Assembly: GCA_964489055.1 (NCBI GenBank) | Contig: CAZAXF010000004.1 | Coordinates: forward strand, 47,297-111,296 | Source of the DNA: 66-474 sp964489055 | GTDB lineage: Bacteria; Pseudomonadota; Gammaproteobacteria; Xanthomonadales; Rhodanobacteraceae | DNA length: 64,000 bases | Reading direction: 5' to 3' | Notes under the pieces: model-generated | Seen by the model: only the letters and a program-made list of their open reading frames with translations | The model's database searches: none | What the model was told of the DNA's origin: nothing | Program-made: the position numbers and the translations under genes | Shown: one piece after another, positions 34,811 through 43,892 of the stretch | Layout: each line of letters begins with the position of its first letter | Position numbering within the stretch: the first letter of the stretch is position 1

Positions 34811-35452
34811 ATGATGACACCATCCGCCGCCACCGCAGCGCCGCTTCTTTCGGCGCACGCGCTCGCGTTTTCGCGCGCCGACGAGCCCGTGTTCGGGCCG
34901 CTGGATTTCGCGCTGGCGCGCGGCGAGACCTTGCTGGTGGAAGGCGACAACGGCTCGGGCAAGACCACCCTGTTGCGGGTGCTGGCGGGCCTGCTGCCGG
35001 CCGGGTCGGGTGAGGTCCGCCTGCGCGGCGAACACGCGGCGCGTGAAACACGCAACGGGCGGACGCTGCTGGTCGGACACCGCCCGGGCATGAACGAATC
35101 GCTGAGCGCGCGCGAGAATCTCGCCTTCCTCGCCGGCCTCTATGGACGTCGGGAAGGCGCCAGCATCGAAGGCGCGCTGGATGACGTCGGCCTCGGCGGC
35201 TGGATCGACGAACCCGTGCGCACGCTGTCGGCCGGCCAGAAGAAACGCGCCGCGCTGGCACGGCTGCGGCTGCTGCCGGGCGAGGTGTGGCTGCTGGACG
35301 AGCCCTACGCCAATCTCGATCGCCACGGCATCGAGCTCGTGAACCAGCTGGTCGCCGATCATTGTGCCGAAGACGGCGCAGCCCTGGTCACCAGCCACGG
35401 CGCCGTGCGCTTCGCCGATCCCGACGCGCGGCACATCCATCTTTCAGCATGA
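34811..35452 (+). CDS. ccmA: Cytochrome c biogenesis ATP-binding protein CcmA
   Basis: A 213-residue ABC ATPase. Walker A is GDNGSGKTTLL, the signature LSAGQKKRAALARL, Walker B VWLLDEPYANLD with an H-loop near TSHGAVR. Short length, and the LVGHRPGMNESLSARENL segment, are typical of CcmA. With CcmB it forms the ABC complex that releases haem-loaded CcmE. It begins the ccm cluster; a possible -10 GACAAT lies 11 bases before the ATG. An inverted-repeat element separates it from ccmB. Confidence 0.93.
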   Translation: MMTPSAATAAPLLSAHALAFSRADEPVFGPLDFALARGETLLVEGDNGSGKTTLLRVLAGLLPAGSGEVRLRGEHAARETRNGRTLLVGHRPGMNESLSARENLAFLAGLYGRREGASIEGALDDVGLGGWIDEPVRTLSAGQKKRAALARLRLLPGEVWLLDEPYANLDRHGIELVNQLVADHCAEDGAALVTSHGAVRFADPDARHIHLSA

Positions 35453-35460
35453 ACAAGAGC

Positions 35461-35568
35461 ACAGGCAATCCGCGAATGAACGCAAATGGACGCCCATGCG
35501 ACAAACGCCTCCCGCCCTTGCATTGCATTCGCGTCCATTCGCGTTCATTCGCGGACTGATTGCCCTGT
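35461..35568. repeat. Inverted-repeat element between ccmA and ccmB
   Basis: The left arm (35461-35493) contains ACAGGCAAT then CCGCGAATGAACGC and AATGGACGC. The right arm (35531-35568) contains GCGTCCATT, GCGTTCATTCGCGG and ATTGCCCTGT. The arms are near-perfect complements over about 33 bp with a 37-bp centre, so the region folds into a long hairpin, like a small inverted-repeat mobile element lacking a gene. It fills the gap between ccmA and ccmB completely. Confidence 0.8.
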
Positions 35569-35573
35569 CCTCC

Positions 35574-36317
35574 ATGTCCACCACCGCCCAATCAGTCACC
35601 AACACGCCCGTCGCCGCGCCGATGGTGCGTCCGCGTCGGCCCGGCGCGTTGCGCGCGTGCGTCGCGTTGCTGCGGCGCGACGTGCTGCTGGCCTGGCGGC
35701 GGCGCGGTGAGTTGTTCCTGCCATTGCTGTACGCGGTGATCGTGACCGCGCTGTTTCCGTTCGCGCTCGGCCCGGACCCGCAACTGCTGGGACGGATCGC
35801 CGGCGGGGTGCTGCTGGTGATCGTGGTGCTGGCGATGCTGCCGGCGCTGGAATCGATGTTCCGCACCGACCTTGAAGACGGCACCCTGGAGCAGTGGCTG
35901 CTGGCACCGCAGCCCCTGGCGCTGCTGGCCTTGACGCGGGTCATCGCGCACTGGCTGACCACCGTCCTACCCTTGCTGGTCGTGATGCCGCTGCTGGGAG
36001 CCCTGCTCGATCTGCCCACCAGGATATTGCCGGTATTGCTGGCGGCGCTGGCGTTGGCCACTCCGCTGCTGGTGTTGCTGGGCGCGGTGTTGTCGGCACT
36101 GGCCGCCGGCGCGCGCCGCTCTGGTATCCTGCTCGCCTTGATGTTGTTGCCGCTGGCCGTTCCGGTCGTGATATTCGCCGCCGGTGCCGTGGCCGCGGCA
36201 CAATCGGGCATGCCGTACCTGGCCCCGCTGGCGTGGCTGGCCGCGGCGCTGGTGCTGGCGATCGTGCTGGCACCGCTGGCCTGCGCGGCGGCGCTGAAGA
36301 TCGCGGTTGAAAGTTGA
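35574..36317 (+). CDS. ccmB: Haem exporter membrane protein CcmB
   Basis: A 247-residue protein with six predicted membrane segments. It begins with a cytoplasmic Arg-rich stretch; the CcmB core LLRRDVLLAWRRRGELFLPLLYAVIVTALFPFALGP is near residues 30-65, and SMFRTDLEDGTLEQWLLAP is the conserved loop that contacts CcmA. The start at 35574 (MSTTAQSVTN) lies immediately after an inverted-repeat element. The N-terminus is about 25 residues longer than usual, so a later start (MVRPRRPG) is possible. The stop is 1 bp before ccmC. Confidence 0.93.
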   Translation: MSTTAQSVTNTPVAAPMVRPRRPGALRACVALLRRDVLLAWRRRGELFLPLLYAVIVTALFPFALGPDPQLLGRIAGGVLLVIVVLAMLPALESMFRTDLEDGTLEQWLLAPQPLALLALTRVIAHWLTTVLPLLVVMPLLGALLDLPTRILPVLLAALALATPLLVLLGAVLSALAAGARRSGILLALMLLPLAVPVVIFAAGAVAAAQSGMPYLAPLAWLAAALVLAIVLAPLACAAALKIAVES

Positions 36318-36318
36318 A

Positions 36319-37077
36319 ATGTCACGCAGTTACCTGCCCCACTGGATGCACTGGCTCGGCTCGCCGCCGAACTTCTACCGTTTCGCCGGCGCGTTGCGCC
36401 CGTGGCTGATGGCCGCGGCGCTGGTGTGCGGCGTGATCGGCCTGTACGGCGGCCTGGTGCTGGCCCCGCCCGACTACCAGCAGGGCGATGCGTACCGCAT
36501 CATCTTCATCCATGTGCCCAGTGCCTGGATGAGCCTTTTCATCTACGCATCCATGGCCGTCGCGGGACTGGTCGCGCTGGTGTGGCGGCTCAAGCTGGCC
36601 GAGGTGTTCGCGATGGAGTGCGCGCCGATCGGCGCCGCGTTCACGCTGATCACGCTTCTGACCGGCTCGCTGTGGGGCAAGCCGATGTGGGGCACCTGGT
36701 GGACCTGGGGCCCGCGCCTCACGTCCGAGCTGGTCCTGTTTTTCCTGTACCTGGGCGTCATCGGCCTGTACCACGCCTTCGAGGATCGCCGCCGTGGTGC
36801 GCGCGCGGCCTCGCTGCTGGCGCTGGTGGGCATCGTGAACCTGCCGATCGTGCACTACTCGGTGGTGTGGTGGAACAGCTTGCACCAGGGCACCACGGTG
36901 CGGCTGCTGGGGCATTCCTCGATCGCGCCGTCGATGCTGTGGCCGCTGCTGGTGATGGCGCTGGCCACGCACCTGTATTTCTTCGCCAGCATCCTGGGCC
37001 GCACCCGCGTGGGCCTGCTGTCGCTGGAAGGCGGCAAGCAATGGGTGCGCAAGCTGGTTGCGGAGGCGCCGCGATGA
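36319..37077 (+). CDS. ccmC: Haem-handling membrane protein CcmC
   Basis: A 252-residue protein with six membrane segments. The tryptophan-rich WWD-type motif GTWWTWGPRLTSELVLFFLY lies on the periplasmic side. The conserved haem-ligand histidines are in IFIHVPSAW and in VHYSVVWWNSLHQG. It loads haem onto CcmE. ATG at 36319 follows the ccmB stop by one base; an upstream in-frame TTG at 36307 inside ccmB is unlikely. A 381-bp repeat-rich gap separates it from ccmD. Confidence 0.95.
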   Translation: MSRSYLPHWMHWLGSPPNFYRFAGALRPWLMAAALVCGVIGLYGGLVLAPPDYQQGDAYRIIFIHVPSAWMSLFIYASMAVAGLVALVWRLKLAEVFAMECAPIGAAFTLITLLTGSLWGKPMWGTWWTWGPRLTSELVLFFLYLGVIGLYHAFEDRRRGARAASLLALVGIVNLPIVHYSVVWWNSLHQGTTVRLLGHSSIAPSMLWPLLVMALATHLYFFASILGRTRVGLLSLEGGKQWVRKLVAEAPR

Positions 37078-37458
37078 TCCCGCACAAGTTTTCACGACAG
37101 AACGTAATGGCCCTCTCCCCCGAACCTGTTCGGGGGAGAGGGTTGGCTGAGGGGGCGGAGTTGCGTGCCGGCCCGATCGTACCGGCCGAATGCGGGATTT
37201 CCCCCTCACCCCAACCCTCTCCCCCAACGAAAAGTTCGTTGGGGGAGAGGGAGAGGATGAGCGCGTGGTGCTCCGCGTGGGCCGCCACGAAAGCCCTCTC
37301 CCCCGAACGAGTTCGGGGGAGAGGGTTGGGTGAGGGGGCGAAGCTCCACGCCCGCCCGAACGCTCCGGCGATATGCGGGATTTTCCCCTCACCCCGATCC
37401 TCTCCCCCAACGTCGTTGGGGGAGAGAGAACTTTTTCCGGATCTTCGGAGGCAGCGAC
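37078..37458. other. Repeat-filled gap inside the ccm operon
   Basis: No coding sequence. The gap holds four hairpins of the CCTCTCCCCC...GGGGGAGAGG family with alternating flanks (TGAGGGGGCGGAG and CCCCTCACCCC). In related genomes ccmC and ccmD usually abut, so this is an insertion of repeats within an operon. Confidence 0.75.
37110..37427. repeat. Four CCTCTCCCCC/GGGGGAGAGG hairpin units
   Basis: Units lie at about 37110-37165, 37198-37252, 37292-37350 and 37386-37427. Each is CCTCTCCCCC, a short complementary loop (for example GAAC-TGTTC or AACG-CGTT), then GGGGGAGAGG, with a GTTGGGTGAGGGGGCG-like tail. Orientation alternates, giving two head-to-head pairs. Other copies are near 16.2, 50.4, 56.4 and 56.6 kb. 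Confidence 0.85.
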
Positions 37459-37653
37459 ATGGCTGAATTCTTCGCCATGGGTGGCTACGCCATGTACGTG
37501 TGGCCCGCCTACGCGGTGTTCTTCATCGTGCTCGGATGGGACTGGGTGGCGCCCGCTATGAAGCGCCGGCGCCTGACGCGCGAAGTGCGCGGCCGGATCG
37601 CCCGCGAGCAGAACCGCAAGACGCGCGCGGCGCGCGCGGGAGCATCGGCATGA
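37459..37653 (+). CDS. ccmD: Haem exporter subunit CcmD
   Basis: A 64-residue membrane protein with one hydrophobic segment (about 10-32). The hallmark GGYAMYVWPAYAV is followed by a positively charged cytoplasmic tail (MKRRRLTREVRGRIAREQNRKTRAARAG). CcmD joins CcmABC and helps release haem-CcmE. Small size and position before ccmE are diagnostic. Its stop overlaps the ccmE start (ATGA). A GGAGGC lies about 10 bases before the ATG. Confidence 0.92.
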   Translation: MAEFFAMGGYAMYVWPAYAVFFIVLGWDWVAPAMKRRRLTREVRGRIAREQNRKTRAARAGASA

Positions 37654-38153
37654 ACCCGGTACGCAAGCGACGCCTGTTGATCACCCTGGCGATCCTGGCC
37701 GCGGTGGCGGTTGCCACCGTGATCTCGGTGTTTGCACTGCAACAGAACATGACCTACCTGTATTCGCCCAGCGAAGTCGACGCCGGCAAGGCGCCGGCCG
37801 GCGGCGTGTTCCGCCTCGGCGGCATCGTCAAGGAAGGCAGTGTCCGCAAGGTGCCCGACACCACGACCACCGATTTCGTGATCACCGACCGCTTCCAGAG
37901 CATCCCGGTGCGCTACACCGGCATCCTGCCCGACCTGTTCCGTGTGGGCCAGAGCACCATCGCCACCGGGCGCATGGAACACGGCACGTTCGTCGCCACC
38001 AGCGTGCTGGCCAAGCACGACGCGACCTACATGCCACCCGAGGTCAAGCAGGCGATCGCCAAGGCCGAGGAAGAGCATCGCATTCCGAAGGCCGGGACTC
38101 GGGACTCGGGACTCGGGACTCGTGTAGAAACAGCAAACGCCACGCACAACTAG
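37650..38153 (+). CDS. ccmE: Haem chaperone CcmE, C-terminus built from repeat DNA
   Basis: A 167-residue CcmE. One N-terminal membrane anchor (about 9-29) precedes a periplasmic OB-fold domain with VFRLGGIVKEGSVRK and VRYTGILPDLFRVGQ. The covalent haem ligand is His123, followed by Tyr127 in KHDATYMPPEV. Residues from about 148 onward (GTRDSGLGTRVETANATHN) are encoded by a GGGACTC heptamer array and flanking sequence, so the native C-terminus has been replaced or extended by repeat insertion. The tail beyond the haem site is variable in the family, so function is probably kept. Confidence 0.93.
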   Translation: MNPVRKRRLLITLAILAAVAVATVISVFALQQNMTYLYSPSEVDAGKAPAGGVFRLGGIVKEGSVRKVPDTTTTDFVITDRFQSIPVRYTGILPDLFRVGQSTIATGRMEHGTFVATSVLAKHDATYMPPEVKQAIAKAEEEHRIPKAGTRDSGLGTRVETANATHN

Positions 38154-38315
38154 CAATTCACGAACTCGACCGCTTGCAACCCATATGAATACCGCCAGCC
38201 CCACCCGGACCGAAGACAATCGTTGCATGCACGATGGAACGGAAATTTTCAGGCTTGCCCTGACGCATTCGTCGCTGCATCACCCGAGTCCCGAGTCCCG
38301 GGTCCCGAGTCCCGC
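38096..38315. repeat. Inverted pair of heptamer arrays spanning ccmE end to ccmF start
   Basis: The left array (38096-38122, GGGACTC units on plus) lies inside the ccmE reading frame. The right array (38284-38315, the same heptamer on minus, read GAGTCCC) ends 3 bp before the ccmF ATG. About 160 bp of non-coding sequence lies between. As at recO, the start codon of ccmF has no visible Shine-Dalgarno sequence because the array occupies that position. Confidence 0.85.
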
Positions 38316-38318
38316 AAC

Positions 38319-40310
38319 ATGACCCCCGAACTCGGCCAGGTCGCGCTGATCCTCGCGCTGATACTCGCGGCGCTGCAGTGCGCGCTGCCGCTCGCCGGTG
38401 CCTGGCGCGGCAGCCGTCCGCTGATGGCGACCGCGCGCAGCCTCGCGGTGGGGCAGTTCGTTTTCATCGCGCTGGCATTCGGCATCCTGGCCTGGTCGTT
38501 CTGGATCAACGATTTCTCGGTCGCCTACGTGGCGCAGAACTCCAACCTGACGCTGCCCTGGTACTACCGCCTCACCGCGGTGTGGGGCGCGCACGAAGGC
38601 TCGCTGCTGCTGTGGATGCTGATCCTGAACCTGTGGACGGTGGCGCTGGTGGCGCTGGGCGGCAAGCTGCCCGAGGCGTTCTTTGCGCGCGTGATCGGGG
38701 TGCTCGGATTCGTGTCGTTCGGCTTCCTGCTGTTCATGGTCAGCACCTCCAACCCGTTCGGACGGCTGCTGCCGGCGCCGGTGAACGGCGCGGACCTGAA
38801 CCCGGTGCTGCAGGACCCGGGGCTCACCTTCCACCCGCCGCTGCTGTACATGGGCTACGTGGGTTTCAGCGTCGCCTTCGCATTCGCGATCGCGGCCCTT
38901 CTTGGCGGTGAGCTGAAGGCGACCTGGGTGCGCTGGGCGCGGCCGTGGACCAACGTCGCGTGGGGCTTTCTCACCCTCGGCATCGTCGCCGGCAGTGCCT
39001 GGGCGTACTACGAGCTTGGCTGGGGCGGCTGGTGGTTCTGGGATCCGGTTGAAAACGCCTCTTTCATGCCGTGGCTGATCGGCGCGGCACTGATCCACGC
39101 CCAGGCGATCACCGACAAGCGCGGCGGGCTGCGCGCGTGGACGTTGCTGCTGTCGATCTTCGGCTTCGCGTTCTCGCTGCTGGGCACGTTCCTGGTGCGC
39201 TCCGGACTCCTGACCAGCGTGCACGCGTTCGCGTTCGCGCCCGCACGCGGCGTGTTCATCCTGGTCTACCTCGGCGTGGTGGTGGGCGGCTCGCTGCTGC
39301 TCTACGCGCTGCGCGCGCCCAGGGTGACCGGTGGCAAGTCCTTCGCGCTGGCCTCGCGCGAAACCATGATGGTGATCGGCAACCTGATGCTGACCGTGGC
39401 CTGTGCCATGGTGTTGCTCGGTACGCTGTATCCCCTGGTCGGCGAAGCGCTCGGCATCGGCCGGATCTCGGTGGGGCCCCCGTATTTCGGGCCGCTTTTC
39501 ATGCTGCTGATGACGCCGCTGGTGCTGGCGATGCCGTTCGGGCCGCTGTCGCGCTGGGGCAAGGCAGACCTCAAGATCTGGCGGCGTGCGCTGGTCCGGA
39601 TCGTCGCGCTGGCGGTCAGCGCGGGCATCATCGGCTTCATCGTAGGCGCGCGCAGCTTCCACGAACTGCTTGGCATCACCGCCGCGGTGTGGGTGATGTC
39701 CGGGGTGGCGCTGTTCGCGATCAAGCGCTGGCGCGAGGCGCCGGCCGGCAAGCGCTATCCGTTCGAGATGCTGGGCATGATGCTGGCACACTTCGGCGTG
39801 GGCGTGTTCATCGCCGGCGCGATCCTGACCCGCTCGATGAGCGTGGAAAAGGACGTCAGCATGCACCCGGGATCCAGCGTTGCGGTCGGCGCCTACGACT
39901 TCACCTTCCACGGCGTGCACGAAACGCGCGGACCCAACTACCGCGCCCAGCAGGGCACCGTGTCGATCACGCGCAACGGCCGGCCGGTGACCACGCTGCA
40001 TCCGCAAAAGCGCACCTATTCCGGCGGCCAGGTGCAGACCGAAGCGGCGATCCAGGCCGGCGTGTTCCGCGACCTGTACGTGTCGCTGGGCGATCCGCTG
40101 GGCAGCGGCGGCGACTGGTCGCTCCGTGTGTACGACAAACCCTTCGTGCGCTGGATCTGGGGCGGGGGCATCCTGATGATGCTGGGCAGCTTCTCGGTGG
40201 TGCTGGACCGGCGCTTCCGCACCCGGCGGGCGGAACAGCCGAAGACCGCGCGCACGCAACCCGAACCCGAACCGGCAGCGCCACCGCCGCTGGTGGAAGG
40301 TGAAACATGA
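38319..40310 (+). CDS. ccmF: Cytochrome c haem lyase subunit CcmF
   Basis: A 663-residue protein with about 14-15 membrane segments. The WWD domain reads ELGWGGWWFWDPVENASFMPWL, and conserved histidines are near WGAHEGSLLLW, FHPPLLYMGYVGF and in LLTSVHAFA. CcmF with CcmH attaches haem to apocytochrome c. The frame is open further upstream through repeat DNA, but MTPELGQVALILAL is the family start. Stop overlaps the ccmG start. Confidence 0.95.
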   Translation: MTPELGQVALILALILAALQCALPLAGAWRGSRPLMATARSLAVGQFVFIALAFGILAWSFWINDFSVAYVAQNSNLTLPWYYRLTAVWGAHEGSLLLWMLILNLWTVALVALGGKLPEAFFARVIGVLGFVSFGFLLFMVSTSNPFGRLLPAPVNGADLNPVLQDPGLTFHPPLLYMGYVGFSVAFAFAIAALLGGELKATWVRWARPWTNVAWGFLTLGIVAGSAWAYYELGWGGWWFWDPVENASFMPWLIGAALIHAQAITDKRGGLRAWTLLLSIFGFAFSLLGTFLVRSGLLTSVHAFAFAPARGVFILVYLGVVVGGSLLLYALRAPRVTGGKSFALASRETMMVIGNLMLTVACAMVLLGTLYPLVGEALGIGRISVGPPYFGPLFMLLMTPLVLAMPFGPLSRWGKADLKIWRRALVRIVALAVSAGIIGFIVGARSFHELLGITAAVWVMSGVALFAIKRWREAPAGKRYPFEMLGMMLAHFGVGVFIAGAILTRSMSVEKDVSMHPGSSVAVGAYDFTFHGVHETRGPNYRAQQGTVSITRNGRPVTTLHPQKRTYSGGQVQTEAAIQAGVFRDLYVSLGDPLGSGGDWSLRVYDKPFVRWIWGGGILMMLGSFSVVLDRRFRTRRAEQPKTARTQPEPEPAAPPPLVEGET

Positions 40311-40876
40311 ACGAGGCCGTGCGCAAGCCGCTTGGCCGGTTCGTGCCGCTGGCCGTGTTCGCGGCGCTGGTGGCATTCTTCATCGTGGGCCTGGTCTGGA
40401 ACCAGACCCACGACGCGCGCTTCGTGCCCAGCCCGCTGATCGACAAGCCGGCGCCGGCGTTCCGCCTGCCACGCCTGGACAACCCCACGCAGTTCGTCAC
40501 CAAGGCCGACCTGCTGGGCAAGCCGTATCTCCTGAACGTGTTCGCGAGCTGGTGCTTCGCCTGCGGCGACGAGCACCCGGTGCTGATGGCGTATCGCGAC
40601 CGGTTCGGCATTCCGCTGATCGGCTACGACTACAAGGATGCGCCGCACGATGCACGCAACTGGCTGCAGCGCCATGGCAATCCGTATCACGAAGTGATCA
40701 CCGACCAGTCGGGGGAAACCGCGATCAACTTCGGCGTCTACGGCGCGCCGGAAACCTACCTGATCGATGCCCGGGGCATCATCCGCTACAAGCACATCGG
40801 GCCGTTGACGCCCGAGGTGATCGCCAAACAACTCGAGCCGAAGATCCGCGCGCTCGAGCACGGAGGCGAGTCATGA
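40307..40876 (+). CDS. ccmG: Periplasmic thioredoxin CcmG (DsbE)
   Basis: A 189-residue membrane-anchored thioredoxin. One N-terminal membrane segment (about 11-31) precedes the thioredoxin fold with active site WCFACGDEH (Cys83, Cys86) and the cis-Pro loop YGAPETYLID. It reduces the haem-binding cysteines of apocytochrome c, taking electrons from CcdA or DsbD. Overlaps both neighbours by 4 bp. Confidence 0.95.
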   Translation: MNEAVRKPLGRFVPLAVFAALVAFFIVGLVWNQTHDARFVPSPLIDKPAPAFRLPRLDNPTQFVTKADLLGKPYLLNVFASWCFACGDEHPVLMAYRDRFGIPLIGYDYKDAPHDARNWLQRHGNPYHEVITDQSGETAINFGVYGAPETYLIDARGIIRYKHIGPLTPEVIAKQLEPKIRALEHGGES

Positions 40877-41307
40877 AGCGCCTGCTCGCAGCCGCCCTGC
40901 TGGCCTTCGCGCTGGTACTGAGCTCCACCGCATTCGCGATCGACCCGCTGCCGTTCCAGAACAACGCCCAGCGCGAACGTTTCCAGCACCTGACCAGCGA
41001 GCTGCGCTGCATGGTCTGCCAGGATGAAAGCCTGCTGGCGTCCAATGCCGACTTCGCCAAGCAGCTCCGCCGGCAGATCTTCAACATGATGCAGGAAGGA
41101 AAGAGCGACAAGGAAATCAAGGCCTGGCTGGTGGAACGGTACTCCACTTTCATCCTGTATGACCCACCGCTGGCGCCCTCGACGATCGCGTTGTGGTTCG
41201 GTACGCCGGCCATCCTGCTGGTCGGCGCCGGGGTGGTGCTGGTGCTGCTGCGCCGCCGCACGCGTCCGGCCGCGGCGATTCCCGACGAGCCCGGAGAAGA
41301 CTGGTGA
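40873..41307 (+). CDS. ccmH: Cytochrome c biogenesis protein CcmH (CcmL type)
   Basis: A 144-residue protein with a signal peptide (cleaved near AFA-ID), then the redox motif LRCMVCQ (Cys46, Cys49) in the three-helix domain and a C-terminal membrane segment (about 105-125). It resolves disulfides on apocytochrome c with CcmG. This is the short form; the TPR part that is fused in E. coli CcmH is the separate ccmI here. Start and stop overlap its neighbours. Confidence 0.95.
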   Translation: MKRLLAAALLAFALVLSSTAFAIDPLPFQNNAQRERFQHLTSELRCMVCQDESLLASNADFAKQLRRQIFNMMQEGKSDKEIKAWLVERYSTFILYDPPLAPSTIALWFGTPAILLVGAGVVLVLLRRRTRPAAAIPDEPGEDW

Positions 41308-42365
41308 CCACGCGTTTCCTCATCATCGCCGCCGTGATGGTGGTGGCCGCGCTGGCGTGCGTGCTGGTGCCGATGCTGCGCAGCGCGCGCCGCGAGGGCC
41401 GGCCGCGCGCGCCATTCTGGCTGGCGCTGGTGCTGGCACTTGCGACGCCACCCGTGGTGCTGGGTGCGTACCTGAAGCTTGGAGCACCACAGGCGCTGGT
41501 GGCGCCACCGTCCGGCAGCCGCGACAACCTGGTCAAGGCGACCCGCGAGTTGCGCGCCAGCCTGGCGAACAAGCCTGGCGACGCGCAGGGCTGGCTGTTG
41601 CTGGCGCAGGCGTATTCGGCGCTCAAGCAGCCGCACGAGGTCCTCGATGCACTCGAGCACCTGCTGAAACTCAAGCCCGACGACCCCAACGCCCTGGTGG
41701 CCTGGGTCGAGGCCAAGGCGGCGCTCAACCCCGAACACTTCATCGACGACGCCTCGCGCAAGCGCCTGCAACACGCGCTGCAGATCAAGCCCGACCACCA
41801 GCGCGCACTGTGGCTGCTGGGCATCAGCGACTTCCAGCGCCAGGATTACGCAGGCGCCGCAAGACAGTGGAAAACCCTGGTTCCGTTGCTGGAGCCCGGC
41901 TCCAGGGTCACGGCCGCCGTGCAGAAGGAACTGGCCGAGGCCGAGTCCCGCGCCGGCGGCACGACAGCTGCCATCGCCGCCACCGCGGCAACGGCCGCCA
42001 ACCCGCCCGCCGCCGGCGGACAGGTCGCCATCCATGTCACCGTCAACATCGACGACCAGATGATGGACCGGATGAAGCCGGATGAAACGCTGTACGTGTT
42101 CGCCAAGGCCATCGATGGACCGTCGATGCCGCTGGCGGTCGCCAGGCTCGACAAGGTGCAGTTCCCGGCCCGGGTGACCCTGACCGATGCCATGGCGATG
42201 TCCCCGGGGCTGCAGTTGTCGCAGTATCGCAAGGTACGGATCGTCGCCCGGCTCAGCGCCAGCGGCAACGCCATGCCGCAGGCCGGCGACCTGCAATCCA
42301 CGCCCATGGATGTCGCCACCGACACCCGCACCCCGGTCACGCTGACGATCGACCGGGTGGATTGA
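41304..42365 (+). CDS. ccmI: Cytochrome c biogenesis TPR protein CcmI (CycH)
   Basis: A 353-residue protein with two N-terminal membrane segments (about 4-24 and 38-55). A TPR domain follows (NLVKATRELRASLANKPGDAQGWLLLAQAYSALKQP through YAGAARQWKTL). After an Ala/Pro-rich linker, a C-terminal beta domain begins VAIHVTVNIDDQM, as in long CcmI proteins. It binds the C-terminus of apocytochromes and presents them to CcmFH. The start is GTG at 41304, overlapping the ccmH stop (GTGA). It is the last ccm gene. Confidence 0.9.
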   Translation: MTTRFLIIAAVMVVAALACVLVPMLRSARREGRPRAPFWLALVLALATPPVVLGAYLKLGAPQALVAPPSGSRDNLVKATRELRASLANKPGDAQGWLLLAQAYSALKQPHEVLDALEHLLKLKPDDPNALVAWVEAKAALNPEHFIDDASRKRLQHALQIKPDHQRALWLLGISDFQRQDYAGAARQWKTLVPLLEPGSRVTAAVQKELAEAESRAGGTTAAIAATAATAANPPAAGGQVAIHVTVNIDDQMMDRMKPDETLYVFAKAIDGPSMPLAVARLDKVQFPARVTLTDAMAMSPGLQLSQYRKVRIVARLSASGNAMPQAGDLQSTPMDVATDTRTPVTLTIDRVD

Positions 42366-42408
42366 TTCGGGACTCGGGACCCGGGAAAGCGTAGCGGGCA
42401 ACTCCCTT

Positions 42409-42502
42409 CCGTTCGCGTTGAGCGCAGCTCGCGCAGCGGCGGAGTCGAAACGCAAGCAGCCCTTCGACGTCGGCCCCGCGGGCCTGCGCTCAGGGCGAAC
42501 GG
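42409..42502. repeat. Inverted repeat between ccmI and the succinyltransferase gene
   Basis: CCGTTCGCGTTGAGCGCAG (42409-42427) pairs with CTGCGCTCAGGGCGAACGG (42484-42502) with few mismatches, and GAGTCGAA pairs with TTCGAC inside. No gene is present. The design (TTCGAC...CTGCGCTCAGGGCGAACGG) looks like another dispersed palindrome family. A short GGGACTC remnant lies just before it at 42368-42383. Confidence 0.75.
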
Positions 42503-42595
42503 CAATGTAAGCCAGACCGCCACGCTGCGCACGCAGGGATGCCATGTGCGCGCATGTTCGCTACCCTTGTGGATTCCGCCCGCCAAATGATCGCC

Positions 42596-43719
<1,124 letters not shown>

Positions 43720-43723
<4 letters not shown>

Positions 43724-43799
43724 GTCGGGGTGAGGCACGAAACCCGACATGGTTCCCTCCGGTGGTTTGTCGGGGTTCGCTGCGCGCAACCCGACCTGC
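43720..43799. repeat. GTAGGTCGGGG-type inverted repeat
   Basis: GTAGGTCGGGGTGAGG at the left and CAACCCGACCTGCG at the right are near-complementary, with ACCCGACA and TGTCGGGGT inside. A diverged copy (GCAGGTTGGGGTGAGG...) is at 51648-51722 before gyrA. The GTAG head provides the stop codon of the preceding gene. Confidence 0.75.
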
Positions 43800-43878
43800 G
43801 TCGCGTCAAGCCCTGTTCTGCACTGACCACGACTGGCAAGGTGACGCCCCACGCCTTGCGAGGTTCATGCGCCGCGGT

Positions 43879-43884
43879 TATAAG
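43879..43884 (+). promoter_or_regulatory. -10 box (TATAAG) for a near-leaderless transcript
   Basis: TATAAG ends 8 bases before the ATG at 43893 and no Shine-Dalgarno sequence is present. This is the third case in the window of a -10 element within 8 bases of a start codon. Confidence 0.35.
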
Positions 43885-43892
43885 CTTGTGCG

